A stretch of DNA of 34,257 nt from assembly GCA_015056925.1 (NCBI GenBank), contig SVFJ01000027.1, forward strand, positions 1 to 34,257. The letters are read 5' to 3'. The notes beneath the pieces were generated by a model. It saw only the letters and a program-made list of their open reading frames with translations, ran no database searches and had not been told where the DNA came from. Shown here in pieces: positions 1-7,555 of this stretch. Position numbers and translations under genes: made by a program. The stretch is from Lachnospiraceae bacterium (GTDB taxonomy: Bacteria; Bacillota; Clostridia; Lachnospirales; Lachnospiraceae). Each line of letters starts with the position of its first letter. Positions within the stretch are counted from its first letter, which is position 1.

Positions 1-1474
1 ACCAGTCAAGCTCTCTAGCCTCGCTCCACTCACGCTCCTGACCAAAGTCCTGTCCCATGAAAAGAAGCTTCTTACCCTCATGACCAAACATAAAAGTATA
101 ACCAACACGAAGGTTCGCATACTTATCAATCTGATAACCCGGCATCTTATTCACCATAGAGCACTTTAAATGCACTACCTCGTCATGAGATAATGGCATA
201 ATATAATTCTCACTGCTGTTATAGCTCATGGCAAAGGTCATCTTATAATGATTATCCTTTCTGAAATAAGGGTCCAGCTTCATATACTCACAGAAATCAT
301 GCATCCAGCCCATATTCCACTTGAAAGAGAAACCAAGTCCGCCATCCTCAGGACTAGCCGTTACCTTGGGCCATGCTGTAGATTCCTCTGCTATGGTCAT
401 AACGCCTGGGTATTTACCTCTTACCATAGAATTCAGATGCTTGAAGAACTCTATCGCATCCAGATTCTCATTTCCACCGTACTTATTTGCTACCCATTCG
501 CCATCCTTTTTACCATAATCAAGATAGAGCATAGATGCCACCGCATCTACACGAAGTCCATCAATATGGTACTCCTCTATCCAGAATAGAGCATTGGCAA
601 TGAGGAAATTGCGAATCTCGTTCTTACTGTAATTAAATATCTTCGTACCCCAGTCAGGATGCTCGCCAAGTCTCTTGTCAGGATGTTCATACAGACAGGT
701 ACCATCAAACTCAGCCAAACCATGCGCATCTCTTGGAAAATGAGCAGGTACCCAGTCCAAGATGACACCAATCTTATTCTTATGGAATAAGTCAATCATA
801 TATCTAAAATCATCAGGTGTTCCATAACGTGAAGTAGGCGCATAATAGCCTGTTACCTGATATCCCCATGAACCATCAAATGGATACTCTGCAATACCCA
901 TCAGCTCCACATGGGTGTATGGCATATCCTTAAGATACTCTATCATTCTGTCTGCAAACTGACGATATGTATAGAAGCCATCCTCCGTTCCGTCAGGATG
1001 CTTCATCCATGAGCCAATATGACACTCATAGATTGCCATCGGCTCTTTATTCATATCCTTGGTCTCTCTTGCCTTAATCCATGCTGCATCTGACCATTTG
1101 AAATGATTCAAATCGTATATTCTTGAAGCAGTACCCGGTCTCATCTCTGCATAGTTTGCATATGGGTCTGCCTTATAAAGCTTTGTCCCGTCTGCAAGCA
1201 CCAATAAATATTTATATAGCTGCATCTCCTGTGCACCTTCAATAAAGGTAGTAAAAATACCACCCTCACCAATTCTCTCCATTGGATTGGCATACTCATT
1301 CCACCCATTGAAATCTCCTATAACATATGCCTGTGCCGCATTTGGTGCCCACACTGCAAAAAATACACCCTGTCTGTCCCCATCACTGCAAGGATGTGCA
1401 CCAAGCTTCTTATAAATCTCATAATGTGTTCCCTGACCAAAGATATACTGGTCATCCTTTGAAATTTGAATCAT
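1..1474 (-). CDS. glgB: 1,4-alpha-glucan branching enzyme, 3' end cut by the window edge
   Basis: The enzyme makes alpha-1,6 branches in glycogen in the cytoplasm. About 491 codons are visible; the C-terminal end lies beyond position 1. The N-terminal part (roughly residues 15-110) resembles the CBM48 glycogen-binding module. The GH13 barrel follows with the signatures DGLRVDAV (nucleophile Asp near residue 306, around position 556), IAEES (acid/base Glu near residue 360) and SHDEVVH (near residue 428). The start is ATG at 1474, preceded on the minus strand by an AAAGGGG Shine-Dalgarno site. Translation is open across the whole stretch, with no frameshift. A family length of 620-750 residues means roughly a third may be missing from view. 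No other glg gene is visible, so operon context cannot be judged. The assignment is firm from the catalytic motifs. Confidence 0.95.
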   Translation of the reverse strand, partial: MIQISKDDQYIFGQGTHYEIYKKLGAHPCSDGDRQGVFFAVWAPNAAQAYVIGDFNGWNEYANPMERIGEGGIFTTFIEGAQEMQLYKYLLVLADGTKLYKADPYANYAEMRPGTASRIYDLNHFKWSDAAWIKARETKDMNKEPMAIYECHIGSWMKHPDGTEDGFYTYRQFADRMIEYLKDMPYTHVELMGIAEYPFDGSWGYQVTGYYAPTSRYGTPDDFRYMIDLFHKNKIGVILDWVPAHFPRDAHGLAEFDGTCLYEHPDKRLGEHPDWGTKIFNYSKNEIRNFLIANALFWIEEYHIDGLRVDAVASMLYLDYGKKDGEWVANKYGGNENLDAIEFFKHLNSMVRGKYPGVMTIAEESTAWPKVTASPEDGGLGFSFKWNMGWMHDFCEYMKLDPYFRKDNHYKMTFAMSYNSSENYIMPLSHDEVVHLKCSMVNKMPGYQIDKYANLRVGYTFMFGHEGKKLLFMGQDFGQEREWSEARELDW

Positions 1475-1515
1475 AAGCCTTACCCCTTTATTACTTTTTT
1501 CACACGGATTCCATG

Positions 1516-1524
1516 TATATAACA
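1516..1524 (-). promoter_or_regulatory. possible extended -10 element upstream of glgB
   Basis: On the minus strand the sequence reads TGTTATATA, matching the TGnTATAAT extended -10 form, about 40 bases before the glgB start. No good -35 hexamer sits 17 bases upstream. This is a weak prediction. Confidence 0.3.
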
Positions 1525-1545
1525 TAATGATTTTCTCTATTTTGT

Positions 1546-1576
1546 TAAAAATAGGCGGTTTTAATCAACCGCCTAT
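1546..1576 (-). terminator. rho-independent terminator of the 953-residue TPR-like gene
   Basis: A perfect 10-bp inverted repeat (ATAGGCGGTT / AACCGCCTAT, loop of 6) is followed on the minus strand by a run of five T. It starts 6 bases past the stop codon of the gene ending at 1583 and separates that gene from glgB. Confidence 0.9.
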
Positions 1577-1582
1577 ATCACA

Positions 1583-4444
1583 TTACATGAAATCTCTTTC
1601 TTTTAATACTATCATATCATCTTCATCATACCGCTTTGAAAGAAGAATATCAATAAAATTCTTCAAACGGAATTTTTTGGATTTCCAAATTGCTTCATCC
1701 ACGATATCTTGAACTTCATCCTTTGTTACTACATGATTACCTGTCTGAATATTCGCAATTCTGGTATACAAAGCTAATGTAGCCAGCTCATCAATAGAAT
1801 ATTCCAATGCCAACGCATACTTCTTCGCATATGCAACCAAGGCATTATTATCCATTTCAACCAAATCAATGCGGATATTAAAATAATCAGCTACCATCGC
1901 CTGCTTTTCTAATAGCTTGGTAATCTCTTTTCTTGTATCCTCCATAATGATGAGAATACCAAGATTGTCCTGATTCAGTAAGCTTGTCATCTCATACAGC
2001 TTCTCCTGGGTCAAACCATTTGCCTGTTCAACAATCAAAGCACCGTTATCCAGCTTATCGAAGACTTCCTTTAAATCCTTCTCATTGAGCTTATCTCCAC
2101 TAATCTTGGCAACCTTTCCTGAGAAATTACCATCCATCGCCTGAAACTCACGAATCAGATTCTTTGCAAGCCGTAGTGTTCCAAGCCCCGGCTCTCCGGT
2201 AATCAACACATTACCCGTATATGCTGCCAGACTCATCTTATCCAATGCATATAAAATCTGCTTCTTAACCTTTGTCTTCACCGCAAAGCTGTCAAAAAGC
2301 TCCTTCTCTTCGGGCGTGAAACTTCTAAGCTCCTGTCTCTCTACACCTGACGTTTCTTTCTGGGTTGCTTCAATAATCTTCTCCGGAAGACTGCTGATTT
2401 CTGCAGTGTTCAACATGATATCCTGTGTCTTTAATACTTCCTCTTCTGCGTAAACTTCTTCCTGCTCCAAAGCTTCATCCATCGTAATATCTGTCTCTTG
2501 ATTTACTGTTTGTTCCATCTCATCCACCGAATCTGACATATTCCAATCATCAGATATTCTCTGCACTGTTTCCGCCTCCTCGTCGACGATAGCTATTTCA
2601 TCAGAAATCTCTGCCATAACAGCTACCTCTTCCTCATATGCATCCTCTTGCGCAGCATCCTGTATAAACTCCGGTTCTTCCTCCATCTCGCCTATCTCTT
2701 CAAGCTCTGTTTCTTCCATAACCTCAGCTATCTCTTCAAACTGTGAATCTTCCATAACCTCGGTTATCTCTTTAGGCTGAACTTCTTCCCCAACCTCTGC
2801 CGTCTCATCAAGCATAGCGTCTTCTACAACCTCTATATTCTCTTCAAGCTCTGCCTCTTCTACAACCTCGACTATCTCTTCAAATTCAGGCTCTTCCAAC
2901 ACCTCAGAAACCTCTTCATATACAGTCTCTTCGGTAAAATCAGCAATCTCCTCCAGTTCCTCTACCTCATCTAACTCCTCCGGCATATTTGCCCAAGGAC
3001 CACTCTTAATAGACTGGTCAAAATCAATAAAAATAGAACCTGTCTGCTGTAACACTCGCTGTCTTGTTTCGTTCTCGTATCTTTGGGCACTTTCTCTCTT
3101 TAGACGCTCCCACTCAGATATAACCTCTTCAATATCCATCTGACCTGTAAGAGGTCTTACATAATTATGCACCTCCGGCGCAGGCTCCTCTTGTGGTTCA
3201 TACTGTGTTGCCGCATCCTCACAGCCCTCTAAGGTAATCTGTGTCGTATTCCCCGTATGCGCATACGCCATACTGGATATCGGCTCTACTCTCGGTGTAT
3301 TCGCATAAACACTCTCTCCTGACTCCTCATAGTATGCCTGCTCCTCTACCACTGCCTCTTCCGTAATATCACGAACCTCTTCAATCGCTTTATCCTGCAT
3401 AAATACAGTAGAATTATCCGGTACAAATACCTTCTTAATCGCTCCGACAGAAACATCCGGCATTTGCTCGGTTACGCCTTCCACCATCTCTGTAATATCA
3501 TGTCTTGGAACAGGCTCTACATAATCCTCCTCATCCTGCTCTATCAGCTCCTGCTCCTGTGTCAGACTGGCAACCTCTTCCTGTACTGCCACTGCTTCTT
3601 CTTCAAAAAACGGTGCCTCATAACTCTCTGAAACTACCTCATTCTCTATAAGCTCCGTTTGCTGTGCCTGATAGATGTCCTCATCCTCAGGGAACAGCTC
3701 ACGCATACTCTCTGCAACAACCTTCTGTAAATTAATCGTATTATACTGGCTCATATCAATGGCATCTGTCTGTTGTACCGTCTCTTCTTCACTTGGTATA
3801 AACTCCTGTGCATCTGCCGAATACACTTCGCCATTCAACCCACAATCATACTTTATCTGCTGTACATTCGTTAACGGTGCATGAAGCATCTTAAGCTCCA
3901 TTGCTTTTCTTACATAAGGACCGTCACCAAACCAAAGAATCAAATCATCGCACTCTTCTACACACTTGGTTCCAAGACCAACCCTATGATAAAGATATGC
4001 CAGCTCATACGCCCACTCTTCCTGATAATCTCGCTTCTTATACTCCTCAAGGATATGTATTCTCTCCTCAAGACTAGCCTCCTGAGCCTCTAGTATCTTA
4101 TAACGCAAAATAAACAGGCTGTTGTCACCCTGTGCATACTTCGCAAACTCCTTACAATATTCAATTGCCGCCACAATATCATCCAGCTCAATGGACACTT
4201 CACACAAGGAATATAATACCGAACGGTTCGAAGGGTAACGCCCATAAGCCAGTATGAGAATATCTCTACCGTCTTCATTACGTCTGTTTACCCTATAGAG
4301 CGCAGCAACCCTAAGAAGCATAGAAACGCTTCTGACCTTCCTCCAATCAATGGTATCTGCAATCTCGGCAGCCTCGATATATCTCTCTTCACCGATTAAC
4401 TTCACTATCTCGTCTGCGCATACCTTATACTCGTACTTATCCAA
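1583..4444 (-). CDS. large TPR-like / acidic repeat / degenerate AAA-type P-loop protein, function unknown
   Basis: This 953-residue protein is not one I can name. Residues 1-200 are helical and TPR-like (paired helices rich in Ala/Leu/Tyr). Residues 205-720 are extremely acidic and probably disordered. Within them, residues 496-591 are eight tandem copies of a 12-residue unit of the form x-[FL]-E-E-I-x-E-V-[VM]-E-E-x. Residues 725-953 resemble an AAA-type ATPase module. However, the P-loop reads GEPGLGTL at 750-757, so the lysine and the following Ser/Thr are Thr and Leu. The Walker-B-like strand reads ALIVEQA instead of ending in Asp-Glu. ATP hydrolysis is therefore doubtful; a scaffold or regulatory role is my inference. 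There is no signal peptide or membrane segment, so it should be cytoplasmic. The start is TTG at 4444, supported by AGAGGTG 7 bases upstream. It has its own promoter and terminator, so it is monocistronic. Confidence 0.85.
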   Translation of the reverse strand: MDKYEYKVCADEIVKLIGEERYIEAAEIADTIDWRKVRSVSMLLRVAALYRVNRRNEDGRDILILAYGRYPSNRSVLYSLCEVSIELDDIVAAIEYCKEFAKYAQGDNSLFILRYKILEAQEASLEERIHILEEYKKRDYQEEWAYELAYLYHRVGLGTKCVEECDDLILWFGDGPYVRKAMELKMLHAPLTNVQQIKYDCGLNGEVYSADAQEFIPSEEETVQQTDAIDMSQYNTINLQKVVAESMRELFPEDEDIYQAQQTELIENEVVSESYEAPFFEEEAVAVQEEVASLTQEQELIEQDEEDYVEPVPRHDITEMVEGVTEQMPDVSVGAIKKVFVPDNSTVFMQDKAIEEVRDITEEAVVEEQAYYEESGESVYANTPRVEPISSMAYAHTGNTTQITLEGCEDAATQYEPQEEPAPEVHNYVRPLTGQMDIEEVISEWERLKRESAQRYENETRQRVLQQTGSIFIDFDQSIKSGPWANMPEELDEVEELEEIADFTEETVYEEVSEVLEEPEFEEIVEVVEEAELEENIEVVEDAMLDETAEVGEEVQPKEITEVMEDSQFEEIAEVMEETELEEIGEMEEEPEFIQDAAQEDAYEEEVAVMAEISDEIAIVDEEAETVQRISDDWNMSDSVDEMEQTVNQETDITMDEALEQEEVYAEEEVLKTQDIMLNTAEISSLPEKIIEATQKETSGVERQELRSFTPEEKELFDSFAVKTKVKKQILYALDKMSLAAYTGNVLITGEPGLGTLRLAKNLIREFQAMDGNFSGKVAKISGDKLNEKDLKEVFDKLDNGALIVEQANGLTQEKLYEMTSLLNQDNLGILIIMEDTRKEITKLLEKQAMVADYFNIRIDLVEMDNNALVAYAKKYALALEYSIDELATLALYTRIANIQTGNHVVTKDEVQDIVDEAIWKSKKFRLKNFIDILLSKRYDEDDMIVLKERDFM
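2672..2959 (-). repeat. eight in-frame tandem copies of a degenerate 36-bp unit
   Basis: On the plus strand a CTCTTCAA-like block recurs every 36 bases, for example at 2696, 2732, 2768, 2804, 2840, 2876 and 2912. Each unit encodes one 12-residue acidic repeat of the 953-residue protein. The units at 2696, 2732, 2840 and 2876 are the most alike, which suggests recent duplication; the outer units are more diverged. Confidence 0.85.
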
Positions 4445-4610
4445 GAAATATCACCTCTAAAAAAACTGACAAAACTTTAAAGAAACATGAGGTTCTACTT
4501 TTCCCCTCTTAAGAATACGATTCCCCTACCATTTATAATAGCCTTTCGGCAAAATACGTCATCCAGTCACAATTAATAAGCCTTTTTTTGGCATATGAAC
4601 CCATAATCTT
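4445..4610 (-). promoter_or_regulatory. long 5' leader of the TPR-like gene
   Basis: About 165 bases separate the predicted transcription start from the TTG start codon. The leader holds a small hairpin with a GNRA-type loop (GCC-GAAA-GGC, 4541-4550), a possible GAGG/CCTC hairpin near 4490 and a run of seven T just before the ribosome binding site. I recognise no known riboswitch class. It holds no gene. Confidence 0.4.
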
Positions 4611-4616
4611 AATAAA

Positions 4617-4645
4617 ATTTTAACATATGCACATTCTTATGTCAA
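4617..4645 (-). promoter_or_regulatory. sigma-A promoter of the TPR-like gene
   Basis: On the minus strand there is a perfect TTGACA (4640-4645), a 17-base spacer and TAAAAT (4617-4622), with TG one base before the -10 (extended -10). It is one of the best promoter matches in the window. Confidence 0.85.
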
Positions 4646-4705
4646 CAAACGCAACCTATCTCCTGTTTTTTCCACATTTTTTTGTAAAAATAAGGGACTT
4701 ATACA

Positions 4706-4732
4706 CAAAAATGCCGACATAATGTCGACATT
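4706..4732 (-). terminator. rho-independent terminator after ksgA
   Basis: A 10-bp stem (AATGTCGACA / TGTCGGCATT on the minus strand, one G-U pair, 3-base loop) is followed by a short T-run. It lies 12 bases beyond the ksgA stop codon. Confidence 0.8.
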
Positions 4733-4744
4733 CTGCATATATCT

Positions 4745-5605
4745 TTATTTTCTTAATAAGTCGGATAACCTTGCAAACTGCTCTAAAGTCAAAGCCTCAC
4801 CTCGAATGGTCGCAGGAAGTCCCATCTCTTCAAGCACCTCTAATACCTTATCCTTTGAAACCTTAAGATTACCTGCATTGGTAAGTCCGTTCACCAAGGT
4901 CTTTCTTCTTTGATTAAAGGAAGCTCTAATCACATCAAACATAAAGCCTTCATCTAAAGCCTGTACCGGAGGATTCTGATATCTGGTCAGCTTAATCACC
5001 GCACTGTCTACGTTTGGACGCGGCATAAAACAGGTTGCCGGAACAATCATCTCAATCTGAGGGTCTGCATAATACTGTACTGCAAGAGACAGCGCACCAT
5101 AATCCTTGGTACCCGGTCCTACCTGCATACGATCAGCAACCTCCTTCTGTACCATAATCGTAATACTGTCGAGAGGTACATGACTCTCAAATAACCCCAT
5201 AATAATCGGCGTTGTGATATAGTACGGAAGATTTGCTACAACCTTTACCGGTCTTCCCTGATTCTTCTCCTGCACAATCTTATTAATATCTACCTTTAAA
5301 ATATCCTCATTAATCACGGTAATATTATCATATGCAGATAAGGTATCCGCCAAAATAGGAATCAGATTCTTATCAATCTCTACTGCTACAACCTCTCTGG
5401 CATTCTCACAAAGATACTGCGTCATTGTACCAATACCGGGTCCAATCTCAATCACGCAATCGTCCTTTGTAACCTCTGCCGCATCAATAATATTCTCCAA
5501 TATATTAGAATCAATTAAGAAGTTCTGTCCGTACTTCTTCTGAAAATTAAAACCGTACTTTTGTAAAACCGCAATGGTGTTGGTTGGATTACCAAGTGTT
5601 GCCAT
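4745..5605 (-). CDS. ksgA: 16S rRNA (adenine1518-N6/adenine1519-N6)-dimethyltransferase
   Basis: This 286-residue protein dimethylates the two adjacent adenines in the helix-45 loop of 16S rRNA late in small-subunit assembly, using S-adenosylmethionine. The Rossmann-type methyltransferase core is clear: QNFLID near residue 30, the SAM-binding loop EIGPGIGTMT near residues 53-62, and the catalytic motif NLPYYITTP near residue 124. The C-terminal helical domain carries the conserved PRPNVDSAVI and FNQRRKTL stretches. Length matches the family (about 270-295). The start ATG has AGGAGG 6 bases upstream. It follows the tatD-family gene with a 10-base gap, an arrangement shared with many Firmicutes, and is very likely co-transcribed with it. 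Confidence 0.97.
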   Translation of the reverse strand: MATLGNPTNTIAVLQKYGFNFQKKYGQNFLIDSNILENIIDAAEVTKDDCVIEIGPGIGTMTQYLCENAREVVAVEIDKNLIPILADTLSAYDNITVINEDILKVDINKIVQEKNQGRPVKVVANLPYYITTPIIMGLFESHVPLDSITIMVQKEVADRMQVGPGTKDYGALSLAVQYYADPQIEMIVPATCFMPRPNVDSAVIKLTRYQNPPVQALDEGFMFDVIRASFNQRRKTLVNGLTNAGNLKVSKDKVLEVLEEMGLPATIRGEALTLEQFARLSDLLRK

Positions 5606-5615
5606 GAATTACCTC

Positions 5616-6383
5616 CTACTTTATACGAAACAGCTCTTTGGCGTTTCGATTTGTAATCTCTACTACTTCATCATAGGACATATTTTTAATTTCTGCAATC
5701 TTCTGCGCTATATACGGAAGATTTAAGGAAGAATTTCTCTTACCTCTATTGGGTTCGGGTGCAAGATATGGGCTGTCTGTCTCAAGCAAAATCCTCTCTA
5801 TAGGAATCGCTTCCACCACATCCTTCATCTTTTTTCCATTCTTAAAGGTTACTACTCCTCCAATACCAATATAAAATCCAAGCTTTACGTACTCCCTTGC
5901 CATTTCTGCACTATAAGAATAGCAATGAATCACGCCCCCCATTTCCTTGGCATTCTTTGCAAGTAATATTTCCATCGTCTCCTGGGCGGCATCTCGGGAA
6001 TGTATAATCAATGGCTTCTTAACCTCTCTTGCTAAATCGAGCTGCCTTTCAAACCAGATTCTCTGTACCTCATGCTCCGGCTCTTCCCAGTAATAATCCA
6101 AGCCAATCTCACCAACAGCCACAATCTTAGGCTGCATACATTGCTCCTTAATCCACTTGAAGTTTTCCTCATTTAACTCAGCCGTTTCACTCGGATGTAC
6201 ACCTGCTGCCCCGTAGACAAAAGGGTACTTCTTCGTTAGCTCCACTGTAGACGCTGTACTCTTCAGACTAGCCCCCACATTAATTACATATTCAATGCCA
6301 CTCTCCGGCATAGAAGCTAATAAACTCTCTCTATCTTCATCAAATGCATCATCGTCATAATGTGCATGACTTTCAAATATCAT
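5616..6383 (-). CDS. TatD-family metal-dependent deoxyribonuclease/hydrolase
   Basis: This 255-residue TIM-barrel metal hydrolase is related to TatD and YabD. Family members have metal-dependent 3'-5' nuclease activity. Visible ligands are the N-terminal HAHYDD (His-x-His), EIGLDYYW (Glu ligand near residue 95), IIHSRDA, HCYSYS and the C-terminal LLETDSPYLAPEP with its catalytic Asp. I place the start at ATG 6383, which has TTAGGA 7 bases upstream and lets the protein begin directly at the barrel motif. An in-frame GTG at 6404 would add 7 residues but lacks a well-spaced ribosome binding site. It is the first gene of a two-gene unit with ksgA. The pairing is conserved in Firmicutes, but I know of no established functional link. 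Confidence 0.93.
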   Translation of the reverse strand: MIFESHAHYDDDAFDEDRESLLASMPESGIEYVINVGASLKSTASTVELTKKYPFVYGAAGVHPSETAELNEENFKWIKEQCMQPKIVAVGEIGLDYYWEEPEHEVQRIWFERQLDLAREVKKPLIIHSRDAAQETMEILLAKNAKEMGGVIHCYSYSAEMAREYVKLGFYIGIGGVVTFKNGKKMKDVVEAIPIERILLETDSPYLAPEPNRGKRNSSLNLPYIAQKIAEIKNMSYDEVVEITNRNAKELFRIK

Positions 6384-6458
6384 AATATATCCTAACCTTT
6401 CCACTACCTGTGAACTTCTCTTATAAAAGCCAAACTTTACTTCCTATAAACATTAACT

Positions 6459-6487
6459 ACTATACAACAACTTCCTATAACTTGCAA
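6459..6487 (-). promoter_or_regulatory. promoter of the tatD-ksgA unit
   Basis: On the minus strand: TTGCAA (6482-6487), a 17-base spacer and TATAGT (6459-6464), about 75 bases before the tatD-family start. It is divergent from the lipoprotein promoter, with the two -35 elements about 28 bases apart. Confidence 0.65.
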
Positions 6488-6515
6488 AGTAAATAACTAC
6501 CCATTCCAAAATGTG

Positions 6516-6544
6516 TTGAACTACCTCACAAAACATACTATAAT
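6516..6544 (+). promoter_or_regulatory. promoter of the small lipoprotein gene
   Basis: TTGAAC (6516-6521), a 17-base spacer and a perfect TATAAT (6539-6544), about 60 bases before the start codon. Confidence 0.8.
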
Positions 6545-6603
6545 TTTCATGAAGTAATATTACATTGATATTCGCATACTATCTTTAAGGAGGTATAAAT
6601 ATT

Positions 6604-6882
6604 ATGAAAAAGAAAATGACTTTAGCACTTATGCTTATTACAGGTACTCTTTGCCTCACAGCATGTAATGCAGATGATATTAATGAAACTGCTCATGAAA
6701 TTGGTGAAGAAGCCGGTATGGATATTAATCTGAATATACAACAGGAGGACCTTGATAAAGTAAAAGAAGAAGCGAATAAGCTTAAAGAAGATGTTGTAAA
6801 CGTTGTGACCGATGAAGAAGTTCACAGTGCTGTCGGCGAGCTCTTTGATGCTTTAAAAGATGCTGCTACAAAAGACGAATAG
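6604..6882 (+). CDS. small predicted lipoprotein, function unknown
   Basis: This 92-residue protein has an N-terminal lysine-rich signal, a hydrophobic core and the lipobox LTAC with Cys21, so it should be exported and lipid-anchored on the outer face of the membrane. The mature part (about 72 residues) is acidic and helical, with heptad-like spacing of Leu, Val and Ile through residues 40-88, suggesting a short coiled coil or an amphipathic helix. No enzymatic motif is visible. AAGGAGG lies about 9 bases before the ATG. It has its own promoter and is followed by an AT-rich stretch without an obvious terminator before the first tRNA promoter. I do not recognise the family. Confidence 0.8.
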   Translation: MKKKMTLALMLITGTLCLTACNADDINETAHEIGEEAGMDINLNIQQEDLDKVKEEANKLKEDVVNVVTDEEVHSAVGELFDALKDAATKDE

Positions 6883-6979
6883 TTTCCATAATTTATACTT
6901 ATAATATTCCTTGTAATATTCTGTCATTTCTGTGTCACATTATTAAATATAAAGAAATTAATTTTTTTAAAAAAAGTTA

Positions 6980-7008
6980 GTGACATTTTGTCCATATAGT
7001 GGTATAGT
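6980..7008 (+). promoter_or_regulatory. promoter of the first tRNA-Lys gene
   Basis: GTGACA (6980-6985), a 17-base spacer and TATAGT (7003-7008). The same -10 and spacing recur before the second copy. Confidence 0.7.
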
Positions 7009-7049
7009 AGCTATTGTTCAGTTGAGACACTGACAGATACCAAGGATAT

Positions 7050-7122
7050 GCGTCTTTAGCTCAGTTGGTAGAGCACCTGACTCTTAATCAGGGTGTCCAG
7101 GGTTCGAGCCCCTGAAGACGCA
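7050..7122 (+). tRNA. tRNA-Lys, anticodon CTT (copy 1)
   Basis: The 73-base gene folds into a standard cloverleaf: acceptor GCGTCTT pairs with AAGACGC, the D arm contains TTGGTAGAGC, the anticodon stem CCTGA/TCAGG encloses the loop CTCTTAA with anticodon CTT, and the T arm is CAGGGTTCGAGCCCCTG. The discriminator base is A. The CCA end is not encoded. It reads AAG lysine codons. Confidence 0.97.
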
Positions 7123-7129
7123 CTCGAAG

Positions 7130-7173
7130 CACTGTTTTTGATGACATAGAGCATTGGGAACGGTGTTTTTTTT
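7130..7173 (+). terminator. terminator of the first tRNA-Lys unit
   Basis: A 14-bp stem with several G-U pairs (7130-7143 with 7152-7165, loop of 8) is followed by a run of eight T. It begins 7 bases after the tRNA. Confidence 0.8.
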
Positions 7174-7242
7174 GTTTAGGACAGTAATTTTTCTTCGTTT
7201 TATAAGCCCATTTTTACGTCGTAAATTTTTTTCAAAAAGTTG

Positions 7243-7271
7243 TTGACAACCCATTGTGATAGTGATATAGT
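7243..7271 (+). promoter_or_regulatory. promoter of the second tRNA-Lys gene
   Basis: Perfect TTGACA (7243-7248), a 17-base spacer and TATAGT (7266-7271). Confidence 0.85.
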
Positions 7272-7314
7272 ATTTATTGTTCGGTTGAGACACACGGACA
7301 AACCCAATAAATAT

Positions 7315-7387
7315 GCGTCTTTAGCTCAGTTGGTAGAGCACCTGACTCTTAATCAGGGTGTCCAGGGTTCGAGCCCCTGAAGACGCA
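7315..7387 (+). tRNA. tRNA-Lys, anticodon CTT (copy 2)
   Basis: The 73 bases are identical to copy 1, again without an encoded CCA end. Copy 2 starts 265 bases downstream. It has its own promoter, a similar pre-tRNA leader containing GTTGAGACAC, and its own terminator, so the copies are separate transcription units and not one operon. Confidence 0.97.
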
Positions 7388-7395
7388 CTTACGAT

Positions 7396-7430
7396 ACCGT
7401 ATTAATGAAATTCATTGATACGGTTTTTTT
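7396..7430 (+). terminator. terminator of the second tRNA-Lys unit
   Basis: The stem ACCGTAT/ATACGGT with an inner AATGA/TCATT extension is followed by seven T. It begins 9 bases after the tRNA. Confidence 0.9.
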
Positions 7431-7517
7431 GTTATTTCTTTATTCCAGTGCAAATAATCTGTAATAATATTCCGTAGACTTATTTCTTTATGAAGAGGAT
7501 AATATTTTTAGGAGATT

Positions 7518-7535
7518 ATGAAATATGATTTGTAA
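7518..7535 (+). CDS. possible five-codon leader peptide before the MATE gene
   Basis: AGGAG and a 3-base spacer precede ATG AAA TAT GAT TTG TAA (MKYDL). Its stop overlaps an in-frame ATG of the MATE gene as TAATG (7533-7537). It may couple translation or may be chance; nothing else supports it. Confidence 0.25.
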   Translation: MKYDL

Positions 7536-7555
7536 TGGAAAGGCAGGATACTTAT

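Noticed and set aside
248-589. 113-codon plus-strand frame
   Set aside because: It lies wholly inside glgB on the opposite strand, has no ribosome binding site and encodes no recognisable domain.
2672-2959. Regular 36-bp repeat resembling a CRISPR array
   Set aside because: The repeats are contiguous, diverged, in frame and code for a protein repeat; there are no unique spacers and no cas genes.
4445-4610. Riboswitch in the leader of the TPR-like gene
   Set aside because: I looked for c-di-GMP (GEMM), c-di-AMP and manganese riboswitch cores and saw none; only small unassigned hairpins are present.
7084-7293. 69-codon minus-strand frame
   Set aside because: It runs antisense through the first tRNA-Lys and its terminator.
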